DNA of 50,500 nt from assembly GCA_000310025.1 (NCBI GenBank), contig FN649731.1, positions 1,878,829-1,929,328 on the forward strand, in the 5' to 3' direction. This DNA is from Ectocarpus siliculosus. Lineage: Eukaryota; Sar; Phaeophyceae; Ectocarpales; Ectocarpaceae. The translations under genes and the position numbers were made by a program. The notes beneath the pieces are model-generated. The model did no database searches and was not told where the DNA came from. It worked only from the letters and a program-made list of their open reading frames with translations. Shown piece after piece: positions 27,901-37,800 of the stretch (position 1 is the first letter of the stretch; every line of letters begins with the position of its first letter).

Positions 27901-30601
27901 ACCCGTCGAGTGGGTAACGTCATTTCCGGCAAGGGGTAGCTGAGGGTCGGTGAGTACAGCAGTCACCTTATCTTCCGCTGCAGCGGTAGCGGAAGCTGTT
28001 GCGACACTCTCCTCTTCCGTACTATCATGGCGGTCGCTCTCCGCAATGCCTGAAGGCGCATCGGTGCCTCCAGGAGCTGCTTCCACTTCGTCTCGAGCAG
28101 GTGATGATATTCCGCCTTCCTGTAGCGGTACTTTGGGTGGGCGGATCAGGAAGCAACCACCGCCGATGGCCATCGTACCCCCGTTGGTTGAAAACGCCCT
28201 TGGTGGTGGTACATCCGCGCCCTCACCAATTGTCTCCCCGGCATCCGCAACATCCTTCGGGACGTACTTTTGCAAGGCCAACTCAACTTCAGAGCGCACG
28301 ATTGTGCGATGGCTTTCGTCGTGGTTCATGAGTTCATCCTGAGGCAAGAGGCGAGCGTCCGGACAGGTAGAACGCGTGAAAAAGGAAGTGCCGTCTGTTG
28401 TCTCATAGTCAGAACGAATCCTCGGAGAGAACGCTGTGGCCGACATGAGGACCTGCTTGGTATCAACATGCCAGAATTAAAAGACACTGAAGCCAGGATC
28501 ACAGTGAAGCAACCTACATTTTCTTGAAACGCCACCTCACCTCGTTGACACCCAGCCAAGGGTTCTGTAAGCCTCCCAGAATCATGTGGGCACACCTCCT
28601 TCTCGCCCTATCCTGCTCCCGCGACTGTTCGCGGACACTCTTGAACAGAAGAGATCTGACGGCCGTGTTGATCTCAGCAGAAACCATGCGTCGCCCGTCC
28701 TCCCTAAGCGAAGGACTCTGGAAGCGACACTGCTCCAACATATGGAAGCACCGCCGTACAACCTGCACCGCCCGCCAGTCAGGACTGAGGTGAACGATGA
28801 GGTCGACGTTACTCGACAGGGCGGCGCCTCGTTTAGCCCAGGGTTCGCTATGAGGCGCTTCTCCTCCGGATGCCTCCGTTTGGTACAAGACTGTCCCACT
28901 GAAGGGGGCAACGTCGGAGACGGCTGTGGGAGCATGCACATCTGCCCGTCGGGCGGCAGCAGGGGGTACTTGAACGTGGTCGTTCCGTGGCGATCCAAGC
29001 GGCCATGTTTCCATGAGCACATCAGAGCCCATTTCGTTGCTCGATCTGTCACGTGATCTTGCCGAAGCTATCCAGCGCGGATCAACCGCGTGGTTGTCGT
29101 CGGCTGACTCCAGAGAGGTACGCTTGCCGTAATCGACTAACACAGCAACGCTCTCTCTGGAAGTCAAGTTGTCTGTCAACTTGCTTGACTTTCCAGGCAC
29201 AGGAAGCTGAGGTGCTTCAAGCGGGTGGACTTTTGTTTCACGGCAGCAAGCAGATACACTCACCAGCTTGATGCATCGCCGTTCCGCTAGGATCGTGCAG
29301 CTCTTTCCTAGATAGGGTTCCTGCCTCAATGGAAGCGTTTCTTTGCTTTCTGAGGCCGGGTGGATCACCACAGCGTCTTCTGGGAGTGTGGTAAATCGGA
29401 GTGTTGCACACTCTATCCTGCGGTGTTGGTCACCGTGGAAGCTACGCAGTGCCACCTTACTCTTGGGGGTTTCAGCGTCGTCGTCGATGCCCCAAGAAAT
29501 CTTCACGCGATGGTCTGTCGCCGCTCTCAGCTCGGACAGCACAAGAATTCCAGGCAGGCCACGACAAACAGCAACCGATTGTGAATCGACGGAAAAGAAG
29601 CGAGACCCTCTCCTTTCTTCCACTGATACCGCAAACGACCAAGGCAACGCGTCAATGGATTGTGCCTTGCCCGCACCTACCTCGAGCATAATTTGGGCTA
29701 GATGGGCACGAACCCCGCACAGTACTGGAGGGAGCACAAGGGGGCTTTGGCCAAAGCTGACGTCGCGTTCCCGCCGATGGTTGTCTTCTCCCACCTTTTG
29801 CTGTTCCAGAACAGTTTTGCGGGTCAATGGCGTCGGTACACGTGTAGGTGAACATTCCTCCGTCGAATTCTCGATGCCTTTCGAGAAATACTTCGTAGTT
29901 TTTCTCCCGGGAACATATCGTTCTTGCAGCACTGAGTCAGCCTTGGCCAAGAGCAAATCGACAGTCCTCGAAAGCCGATGCGGTAACGCCAGCAGCTCCA
30001 GAGCACGAGCTGGCAACTCCGCCCGCTGCGCCCAAGCTAGGAAGACAGGCAGGCTTATCTCATCGGCATCACACTCCAGCCCACTGCTAGAAGAGTCCAC
30101 TATCCGCCCCTGTTCTAGGCCGAACGCGCCTCCTGCAAAAAAAGCGGCCTCGTCGCCGAAGATCGGGAGACACAGTCCTATGTTGCGCAGAAACGACCCA
30201 CAAGACGAAATCATCGCACCAAGGTCGTCCACCGTGAGGACACCGGTTTCGCCGGAGTCGAACAGCGAGAACAGCAGCGACAGCTTGCCCTTCACGGTTG
30301 CCCTGCAGGTCAGCGCAAGCCCGGAAAACAGCTCCAGGGCGTCAACCCGCCGTCCCGGGGCCTCCCCTCGGGCCCGCGACCAGGAGCAGGAACGTTGTCG
30401 GCGCCTGGCGAAGGCGTCAAAGGTGCGCCGGATGAGGGTCGACGGCATCCCCACCGGGCCGAGCAGATCCTCCGCCTGCTGGGGGGAAAGCGAGTAACTA
30501 CTCACTGCCAGCGGCTTTCTAACCAAGCGATTCCAGCGCCTGCAATTCACGCAGGAAATCAACAGTGATGCAGCCGTTGGGGGGCGTTGGGAAGCATGCA
30601 T
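6917..30601 (-). CDS. Giant multi-exon protein with tandem degenerate PhoD/metallophosphatase-like modules
   Basis: Minus-strand gene model with exons 30601-28541, 28452-25354, 25286-25185, 24926-24762, 24085-23936, 23252-22656, 22139-21470, 21045-20750, 20398-20235, 19744-19169, 18869-18734, 18455-18201, 17687-17394, 16751-16647, 16329-15872, 15580-15478, 14848-14723, 13967-13858, 13468-12886, 12676-12529, 12212-12037, 11230-11087, 10829-10677, 10441-10385, 9676-9374, 9075-8995, one unresolved exon within 8930-8770, 8573-8278, 7905-7624 and 7059-6917. Apart from the exon-3/4 edges and the unresolved one, all phases match. About 3,960 codons. The start ATG at 30601 has an in-frame TGA 21 nt upstream. 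Segment order (GP-IG-V strand, beta strands ending in 'GL-P--RY', 'LHLGGQV', 'YR-TWN-P', 'YQRQLWDP', 'GVGVLMLD', 'LLSKKQ', 'VLLCGG', 'QL-VG') follows PhoD-like phosphatases of stramenopiles. The assignment is inference from motif order; function unknown. Confidence 0.72.
8930..8957 (+). repeat. Short tandem repeat (CTCACTA), about 4 copies
   Basis: Four copies of a 7-mer in the intron just 3' (in gene orientation) of exon 9075-8995. It may explain why the next small exon could not be placed with confidence. Confidence 0.8.
10830..11086 (-). other. Likely GC-AG intron in the giant gene
   Basis: Exon 11230-11087 ends '...EEYRK' and the only donor that restores the conserved 'YRKAWNQP' with the next exon (starting at 10829) is AAG|GCAAGA. 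This is the usual context of non-canonical GC donors. The acceptor is TCATCAG|G. No GT donor in the interval keeps both the frame and the motif. Confidence 0.6.
12887..20806 (-). other. Unit 2 of the tandem metallophosphatase-like repeats
   Basis: Begins at 'LGPILGEVGTTTARVLVE' (end of exon 21045-20750) and ends in exon 13468-12886. Motifs in order: 'PVVFEVSGLIADTRYELDF' across a phase-2 splice; 'FRIAAFGGSRHPFG'; 'WQAMADEVELPVQGLDLIIHLGNE' (compare DLLLHLGDQVY); 'VAERVRDPYRVAWGLPW'; 'APNTLLAFTPL' in place of 'SNLMIWSDND'; 'YGGVGVLMLDVWGN'; 'ALLSKKQEKLVKKAL'; 'ALVICSGTPMV'; 'KLLETLFDWASEG'; 'IVLLCGGTGCGVRTEVRDRR' in place of 'VVLLAGDVHxG'; 'QLCVGRV'; 'IVFTHSPIQHV'. Exon 17687-17394 is an acidic/Gly-rich insertion. 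The HxH and D ligands of the last motif are absent. Confidence 0.65.
20751..25710 (-). other. Unit 1 of the tandem metallophosphatase-like repeats
   Basis: Runs from the 'GPVIGRV' strand in exon 2 to exon 21045-20750. In order: 'GLTPGRRYTL' (beta sandwich end); 'PKEALEEILADVQ' and 'ARLAIGTM' (position of 'LLLHLGGQ'); 'VNASKIGNALYPLVMAEKG'; 'FRELYRHTWNDP'; 'MRKLLANTSTTPC' (position of 'LMIWSDND'); 'SKEYQEALLG'; 'WGAVGVLNISV'; 'LLSRETWAWLEDFF'; 'VNTLIIATDSPLLW'; 'LLSLLFSWAAADNYDGDKD'; 'IQSYVKDRETGRVATQ'; 'RFSFTHYPQAG'. The metal-ligand positions HLGD, ND and GDxH are not conserved. Low-complexity insertions occur in exons 23252-22656 and 22139-21470. Confidence 0.6.
23524..23587 (+). repeat. 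Perfect 32-bp direct duplication
   Basis: Two adjacent identical 32-bp units (each beginning GCAACCCTTGACGAACC) in the intron between exons 24085-23936 and 23252-22656 of the giant gene. This looks like a recent slippage or replication duplication. Confidence 0.9.
25354..28452 (-). other. Exon 2: 1,033-codon exon with degenerate unit 0 and opening of unit 1
   Basis: An uninterrupted exon, far larger than all others in the gene. It starts with a segment comparable to the post-'HLG' region ('VLMSATAFSPRI'), includes 'MAIGGGCFLIRPP' at the place of the 'GVGVLMLD' strand and 'VLLICCGGDDARDN' at the place of 'VVLLAGDVH', and is otherwise a long Ser/Thr/Ala/Glu/Asp/Gly-rich, probably disordered insertion. 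Near 25640-25700 it opens the next unit with 'VGPVIGRVGPTSAVVLVEV' and closes that strand set with 'FEGLTPGRRYTLRLLGV'. The donor is CAG|GTGGGT at 25354/25353. Confidence 0.6.
28541..30601 (-). other. Exon 1: EF-hand-like N-terminus plus start of unit 0
   Basis: A single 687-codon exon. Residues about 90-140 resemble a calcium-binding EF-hand pair of the calcineurin-B/neuronal-calcium-sensor type: 'ELFSGLALTC', then 'LLFSLFDSGETGVLTVDDL' with an EF loop at residues 115-126 (Asp1, Gly6, Asp12). The loop lacks acidic residues at positions 3 and 5, so calcium binding is doubtful. The rest is a Ser/Arg/Glu-rich linker. The last roughly 90 residues begin the first metallophosphatase-like unit: 'VDLIVHLSPDW', aligned by position with the 'DLLLHLGDQVY' motif, then a basic helical region. 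The donor is GAG|GTGAGG at 28541/28540, followed by an 88-nt intron. Confidence 0.6.
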
Positions 30602-31485
30602 TGTTATGCGACGAACGCCTTTTCAAGCTGCTTGGATGCCGCGTACGCACGCGTGTTTGCTATCGGATCTGGCATGACCTGATTCCTACACCAAGCAGCT
30701 AACGCACCGTTATTTTGAGACCGCACCCACGTGATGGCATGTTAGGAACATATGAGATGTCTCTGAGGTACGCTACAGGACCGATTGGTCTCCGGATCGC
30801 GACTCGACTGAACACGAGAGTGCAACAGTGTATGTGTAAAGGAGTGCGTTTATCGATCGGCACCGGCATTTATTTCCGGAACCAGCGGTGTTGCGTCTTC
30901 TCTAGCATTCCACCGCCCATCTCGCTCCAGACACGTTGGATGAGCACAAGGTACCACCGCTGTGTTCTGCAGCTATAATATACGATGGGTTGTCAGCAGG
31001 AGAGCGAAAAGCGTTGCGCCATGCACGCGTTGGTTCTTTGTGTGGTTGCGGAGATCTGTACATCAGGCCACAGGCGGATTCCAGACCTGTGTCGTCGTAC
31101 ATACAACTTCACGACGATGATGAATACAAAAATACTACTGCAGCGTTCGTGCGTCCCAGGGTGGTTCGAGAAGCCACCGTGGAGCCGATTATCGGTCATA
31201 CTCCAATGGTAACCGAACGGGCCAATGCCTAATAATTATGTACTGCACAATAAATACAGATGTGTAAGATCTCTATTTGTACTTCGTACATGGATTGACT
31301 GCGTAGAGAACGACCACGTACATAATCCAAACTGTCTGTAGTGCGTAATCGACAGAATTACACACCAGTGTGGCCACATGTTTCATGCACCCCATACCAA
31401 TCAGCTCACATAGGGAGTCATGTGGCACAGGTGCCCCACTGGGAGCCTTGAGTGCTACACAGCAGCACTGAGCGTGTGCACACAC

Positions 31486-31595
31486 CTGAAGTTTTTCACT
31501 GCCGCATAGAGCGCCTCACCATCCACCACCCGGCGCAGCTCGAGCAATATCTCAGCGATGCCGACCAATAGATCTACTCCTGACGTCCTCATAAC
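31486..31595 (-). CDS. Possible orphan exon
   Basis: A 110-nt minus-strand stretch bounded by GCCACAG|G and TTCAG|GTGTGT. In one frame it encodes a protein-like helix (GVDLLVGIAEILLELRRVVD, then GEALYAAVKNF). It lies upstream of the giant gene on the same strand, but nothing shows it is spliced to it, since exon 1 has its own ATG with an in-frame stop before it. It may be a 5' exon, part of a small gene, or a decayed element. Confidence 0.25.
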
Positions 31596-32034
31596 CTGTG
31601 GCTTCTGTGTGCCCTCCATCGATACCCCACGGCGCTGATCGCGCTCCTCAGTCTTGCTTAAACTATGCGTCCAAGCGAGAGCGAGCGAGCGAGAGGGAGA
31701 GAAATAAGATTTCGCCGCTTCGGGACGGGGTTTCACAATCCTGGAGGCGGGGGACACGTAGTAAATCCCGTCCCCTGGTGGTGTCACCGCGGGGTTGCGA
31801 ATGCCGGGCCATAACTGCGGATCACACTGCGCCTCACTGCTGGTCTCCTTGCAAGCACCGGGGGTACAACAGCTACGCCACGAAGAGGGGTGGGCGTCAA
31901 CACGTCTCTCACCCCATGTAGCCACCGCGCCTCAATCTGTTCTGCGTGACAAAAAAGTAACTGGGGGCGGGCCCACACATTCTCTCGAACGGGACCACGC
32001 GTTGTGTGTATGATGTACACACCTACATACAGTA

Positions 32035-32238
32035 CAGATGGCGCCCGCACTTAAAAACATCTTAATTTGCGTGAGGCTGGGGTTCTTAGTTGCCTGTTGA
32101 GGCTGCGAATGGCCATTATATAGGTTTTAGTGTGAGGTTCTTAACGGGGACCACTAAAATACGCTCATGTTCATGAGTTTTGGATTTTTTGAGCCTCATG
32201 TTGTTAACAGGTAGGTTCTTAAGTGCGGGCGCCATCTG
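32035..32238. mobile_element. Non-autonomous TIR element (MITE, Tc1/mariner-like target)
   Basis: Perfect 20-bp terminal inverted repeats: CAGATGGCGCCCGCACTTAA at 32035-32054 and its reverse complement at 32219-32238. Both ends are flanked directly by TA (32033-32034 and 32239-32240), the target duplication of the Tc1/mariner superfamily. The 204-bp interior has no coding capacity. The identity of the arms suggests recent insertion or selection by an active transposase elsewhere. Confidence 0.8.
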
Positions 32239-33676
32239 TAGTAGAGCTTCCCTTCGGTCATTTTAGATAACTCTTCAGACAACGCGGGCGTGTTTTGTGT
32301 GTGGACCATCCCTCCTATAGTAGTCGTATCCCCACACCCATATTTTTGTGGCCGGTGTCTCGCAACAATTCTTCTCTCGGCATGATCAATGTACTTGTGG
32401 GTTTGCGTGTTATTTTTTGGCAGTGTACTCTTTGGGGGTCGCACGTCGGATGTATGTGCGTGTATGCATATATGTCGTGTGTTAAATCATGTCGCACAAC
32501 AAGGGACTGCGAAATTTCATTCGTAAGGCGTATCAAGCATCGGCGGCGATTCGAGGATCGGCAGTGTTTCCATTTGGCGGCGGATGGGACTTCATGTATC
32601 GACGGTTGCGCCTTGACCGAAGAATGAACGAAACACCCAACTACGAAACAAAGCCCAACTTCTAGGTATTCTGTGTGAATATTCGTCGAAACGAGTGAAC
32701 GTCTCGTGAGACGTCCAATCCGTTGGGCGGCATTGCCTTCACGCCTAGGGGTGCGTCATCTAATGCCGTCAAAGCAACAACATCGTACTCGCAGCTCGCC
32801 GAACTCTCGTTGTGGTCCTTCAGTAGCAACAATTCTTGACGTCGCTTACGAGTCCCCCCATGACTTATGAACCCCTGGAACCAACCTGGTCCGTCTCCAA
32901 CACATCGGCATGTTTGAATCACTTCTCCTGCCAACAAAAAATCCTCGCACAACAATCATGTGGGAAATTTATTGTTGGGCTGTATGCAGCAAATGCATCT
33001 GCATCGGTACTCTTGTGTCGAACACTTCCTTTATCGGCGTCAACAGTCCGGTTGACCAGCGAGGTACTGTAAGATGGTTGTTCTTTGACATCTATTTCTA
33101 ATATAGCGAATCTTCGCCGCGTACACCTTCAATTCTAACTTTTGCTACGGGGACAGGTACAGAACCCACACAAACGACGACACGGGACAAATCGATACGG
33201 TAAGGAACACCGTACTGCTACAGAGAACACACCCGTGGAACAATTGGTCGTTATATTTCGAAAAGTGCGCCCCGCCGGGGGGTCGCGGTGCAGGAGGGGG
33301 GGGGATCTTTTCCCCTGTACAGCAACTCCGGACACAGAAAACTACTGTAGTTGTGTTGCCGACTCATCCGCGAGCCTTTTGAGCACCAGCTGTGGCCAGG
33401 CCGTACGATAACAACACAGTCGCGTAGAAGACCTTCAACTCTCCATCGTCCCTGAGGACCCCTCGGAGCAAGAAAGATGCAAGTCAAAAGACTACCACCA
33501 CTACTTTGCTTTCGCTCTCTATGCAGGAAGCCTTGGTGCCACCCAGCAGCTGGCCATCGAAATTCCAGTCGTTGCTGCTGCAGCGCGTACTCATGGCATG
33601 GCAGAGTGCTAGAGGGAAACCCATCAATCTCTCCTGCATATGATATAAAAAAAAATCATTGTATTTTCTCTCTTTG

Positions 33677-34610
33677 TTAGGGCCGTTTTCGATCCACATC
33701 ATTTTGCCGGCGCTCTGCCTGACTCTGCCACGCGACGTAGGAAGAATTGTCCGGGTCGTTCTCCTGCCGTCGCCGCTGCTGCAGCAGCATCCGTTGAGTT
33801 TCCTCTCCGCCGCTCGACTCTTGATGCTGCTGCTCCGATCGGGGCCCTCGTGCCCAATCGGCCTCCTCTGACACGCCGTGCTTCGCTGTTCTTTGCTCCT
33901 GCTCTTGCCGTTGCGAAGGCGGCGGAGGCTGTTGTAGGTACTCCTGTTGCCTGAGCCCTCTCTGACCGTCGTTGCGGAAACCGCCCGGCGGTTGATTCCG
34001 GTATTCCTGCTGCTGATCGCTACGTCGTGTTCGGTCACCGTGCTGTGCGTAACCTTCAGAGGAGGCGCCGGGCCACTGCTGGTACTCTCGGCTGTGTTGC
34101 TGCTGCTGCTGATGGGGGGACAGCAGCGACGACCGCTGCTGTCGCTGTCGCTGTGCCGCCGCCAAAGGATCCGCATCCGCGTCGTTCTCAAGCAAGGTCT
34201 GCTCGAGCTGTCTGTCTCGCTCGTCTGCCGCCGAACCCATCCCGACCGCCCTCTCTTCGAGCTGGTGCTGCTGCTGCTGCTGCACGTGCAAATGCTGCTG
34301 CTGCTGCTGGAGACCTTGCCCGAGCTCGTCCCCGAGCGGGGGCAGAGCCATCTGCTGCAGCTGCCCCGACGACATGCCTCCTCCATCCCGAGACGAGGTC
34401 GGGGACAAGGGCGGCGCCTGCCCCCCTCCTCCTCTGCCTGGCCATGACGGAAGAGCGGCGTGCTGCTGCTGCTGCTGCTGCTGCTGTGGCGGCACGCCCG
34501 GCATCGGGCTAGAACCAACAGCACCACCACCGCGGACGGCCGAGTGATGGCTGCCCGTCGAAAGGGACGGAGACGGAATGCTCTGGCGGGAGGGCGGGAG
34601 CTGTTGGTAG

Positions 34611-34641
<31 letters not shown>

Positions 34642-34681
34642 GCTGCTGCTGCTGCAGTCTCGTGTGGAACATCATCTCCCC

Positions 34682-34715
<34 letters not shown>

Positions 34716-34807
34716 ATGCCGGAGGCCACGCCCGTTGGCGTACCGACACCCCCCGCTGCTTGCAGCCTTGCCGCTTGGCTTGCGTGCAGCTGCTGTCGAG
34801 CCTGTCG
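33677..34807 (-). other. Glutamine-rich C-terminal exon of BAF60 homologue
   Basis: The last exon encodes 376 residues in which runs of 5-11 Gln alternate with Gly, Pro, Ser and His (for example Met followed by 11 Gln near 34680-34716). Runs are interrupted by CAA and other codons, so the tract is not a pure expansion. The exon starts at TCACAG|C and ends with a TAA at 33677-33679. The two preceding exons (36301-36041, 35345-35268) encode an Ala/Glu/Arg/Gln-rich continuous helix that leads into it. Such tails are typical of transcription-related proteins and are likely disordered. Confidence 0.75.
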
Positions 34808-37800
34808 CTGTGAGACGAAGGGGAGGACACGGACTGAGCGATCATGACCACGGGAATGCAACGATGTGGGCTACCATGACGGCATCTGGCCACCTGCACG
34901 CCACTGCCGGCGCGAAATTCAATTCGACCGCCCGTAGCGAAATATGGTAAGTCCATCTCGCACCACGTCATGCCATGCACCGCAAAGGTAGACTGTAACG
35001 ACTTGCGTGACCGTTGACAGATGATGGGCAGAGGGAACGAGCTACAACAGCCGTTCGCCAACCGTTTATACGTGGACTATCGTTGCTGTTGGAGGTCACG
35101 AAATCACAGAATGAAACGGAGGACGCTGGGCCACGCTAGCTCTCTTGGCACTACTCCGTAATCCAGAAGCGGAGAGAGAGGGCGTGACTGACGCCTTATG
35201 CACACCGAAACGCAACATCTCGACACCAAAGAACCAGAAATGAGAACCGAGTGTCCGTCATCGGTACCTGTTGCTCTTGCATCTGAAGCTGCTGCTGATG
35301 CCGTCGCTTGGCCTCTCTCTCTTCAAGCAGTGCGCGTTCTTGTAGCTGCAAGCAGATGTTAGCACACCAAGGTACGACAGAGATGAGGGAAGGAGAGCAG
35401 CGAAGGCACATGTACACCGCTCAGAAAACAATGACGTACGAGAGGCCTCCTGGATTCGTCACTTGAGCGGGGGCAACCCCCCACCCGTCGCTTCTAGGCA
35501 GAACCACGCCCTGCCTGCGCCTCGGTCGCTGGATCGCGTCGGCCAGGGCGCCTTGCAACGTCGCTTCAGTGTGCTGGCACGTTCGAACATTGAACAGATA
35601 CCAGTGTTTCGGCTTAACGCCGAAACGACAACACGAATCTCTCCAAAGAGCTCAACTGTGTAGAACATGGTACAGCTTTGCGCACAGCTGCTGCAGTCGG
35701 CGTCGAAACGCGCCAGAGTACAAACGACACCGCTTGCAGTAAGAGCATCTCGCAAAACCCCACAGCACAGCAATGGTCGTTAGCGGACACGCTAGACCCA
35801 CCCCCCGGATGTCGTATGGTGCATGTCACAAGCCACCACCGTCCCATCCCGTTTTACTCTGGTAGGAGTCGATTGTCACACCCTTGCGATGGGTTTTTTC
35901 GGCGCGCAGCGGCTTGGGCCATCAAGGCCACCCACGAGATCCTTTCGTCCCCACCTCCCTTCTGTGGCCCACCTATTCCAACAAAACTCGTATGCTACAT
36001 GAAACAAACACACTTTTCAGCTACACATCACTCGATTCACCTGGGCCTCTCTCCTGCGCAGCAGCTGCGCCTGCTGCTGCTGCTGGAGAATCATCTCCCG
36101 CTCGGCCGCCTGCTTCGCCGCCGCCGCCTGTGCCGCCTGTGCCTGGGCCATGGCCGCCGCCGCCGCTGCCGCCGCCCTCGCCTCCTTCTCCTTGGCCGCG
36201 TCCTCGGCGAGGGCGTTCTGCTCCGCCCTGACCCGGATGTCCGCCTCGAGGGCCTGCTGCATCTGTTCCTTCCTCAGCGCCTCCGCCCGCCCTTGCACCA
36301 CCTGGACGGGCCGAAGGTGAGAAGAGAGGGAACAACGGCGGCGAAATCAGAAAGACGACCCGTAGATGTGCTTACGGCGTCGTTTCACTGCTACTAATAC
36401 GATGGACTGGCTGATGAACGCCCCCGTTTTCGTGGAAAACTGGGAGCTCAGCAAACCGGAAGCACAGCCAGTAGTTTCGCTTTGGCCGTTGCTCAACTTG
36501 CACAGAGGTTCCGGCGTTGGAGTATCTCGTAGCCGCTCCACAGGTTCTTCCTTGTCTAATCCAACCACCTCGTGTTCGGACCCTGAGGACCTCCGATATC
36601 GTGATAGCAACACTCGCGCAGCACGCCTGCTTCCACCCATGCTTCCAGGAGATACACCGTGAATCACGACAACAGCAACGGCAGTGCCAGGAGAATACCA
36701 CAGCAGCGTACACAAACAAAAAAAAAGAGAGAGAGAGAGAGGAGAAAACGTACTCTAGGGAGGGCCTGCGCACAGGATAGCAGGATAAAACACAGGCACT
36801 CACTCGTGCGCACACGCCGGCATCCGACCAAGGCTCCGCTTCCCCTTCTCGCCTAGGCCGCTCCACACCCGCAGCCGCCGCCAAGAGCTGCCAAAAACCA
36901 AGGGAGCGCGTGAAAAACTTTGAGATGGCATGCCCCCGGTGCAGGATGTCTCAAAAAAGAATTTAACACCTTGTCGTACATACGCTTGTGCGGGTGGGGA
37001 GTGGCGGGGGTACTGTAGGGAAAGCCACAAAAACGGTGACAAAAAACCCACACACCTCCTCGTCGGCCTGCATCTGTGCACCCAGGCGTTGCAAGGCCTC
37101 CAACGGCGCCTCGGAGAGGGCTCGGAGCATCGCGGCCCTCCTGCCGGAGGCGTTCACGGCCTCCGCAAGGTAGGAAACCTTTCGCGCGAACGAATGCAAA
37201 GGACACCGGTGGAGGCCACGTGGGGGGGGGGGGGAGGAAACGCACGCAGCTGGCATTCCTTGACAAGCAACGTTGGTTGGAAGCCCTTGATGATGTACAC
37301 AAAAAGGTCATCAGAAATCGCCAACGAGTGGATGCCGCCATGTACCTTGTGCAGCACAAAATCGCGTGTTGTAGATGTTCACCATTCACCGAGAAAGTAT
37401 GCTGCAGCTACTGTAGAAGCGATATCTAAACGGGAAGCAGCGGCAACACACCGGGACGCTCTCTTTCCAGCTGGAACGCTTGCACACAGCCGACTCCTCT
37501 GACGTGCACAATCGCACACCATTCCATCGAACCATGTTCACGTCAAAAACAATCTCGATGCCAGAAAAAAAAAACGCCGGCATGATGGTGCTACATGCTA
37601 TCACGTTCCAACTACATCTACCTGTCGGCCGAGCTGGAGCTCCGCCTCTCTCTCTTCCACAGTAGGCACCCCAAGCGCCCGTGTGTGCCCCCCTCCCCCC
37701 TCAGCCGGCCCCCCTCCCAGACCCGCCCTTTGCTCGACGGCCACGGCTGCGGAGGAGGAACAAAAAAAGAAGGCCAGACGCGGGCGACCCGGTTACCGAC

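Larger units (their letters stand above)
30602..33676. other. Intergenic region between giant gene and BAF60 gene
   Basis: Both neighbours are on the minus strand, so this holds the 5' flank of the giant gene and the 3' flank of the BAF60 gene. It contains a MITE (32035-32238) and one weak exon-like stretch (31486-31595). Further open but unconvincing frames occur at 32662-32955 and 33250-33480 on the minus strand. No other gene could be supported. Confidence 0.5.

Noticed and set aside
29343-30497. 384-codon plus-strand open frame
   Set aside because: It is exactly antisense to exon 1 of the giant gene. Its composition (Ser/Arg-rich, no motifs) is that of a shadow frame in GC-rich coding DNA.
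32662-32955. 97-codon minus-strand frame in the intergenic region
   Set aside because: No recognisable domain, no splice context, and composition not distinct from background; possibly a decayed transposon fragment but unsupported.
33947-34813. Plus-strand leucine-rich and alanine-rich frames
   Set aside because: Mirror reading of CAG repeats that encode polyglutamine on the minus strand.
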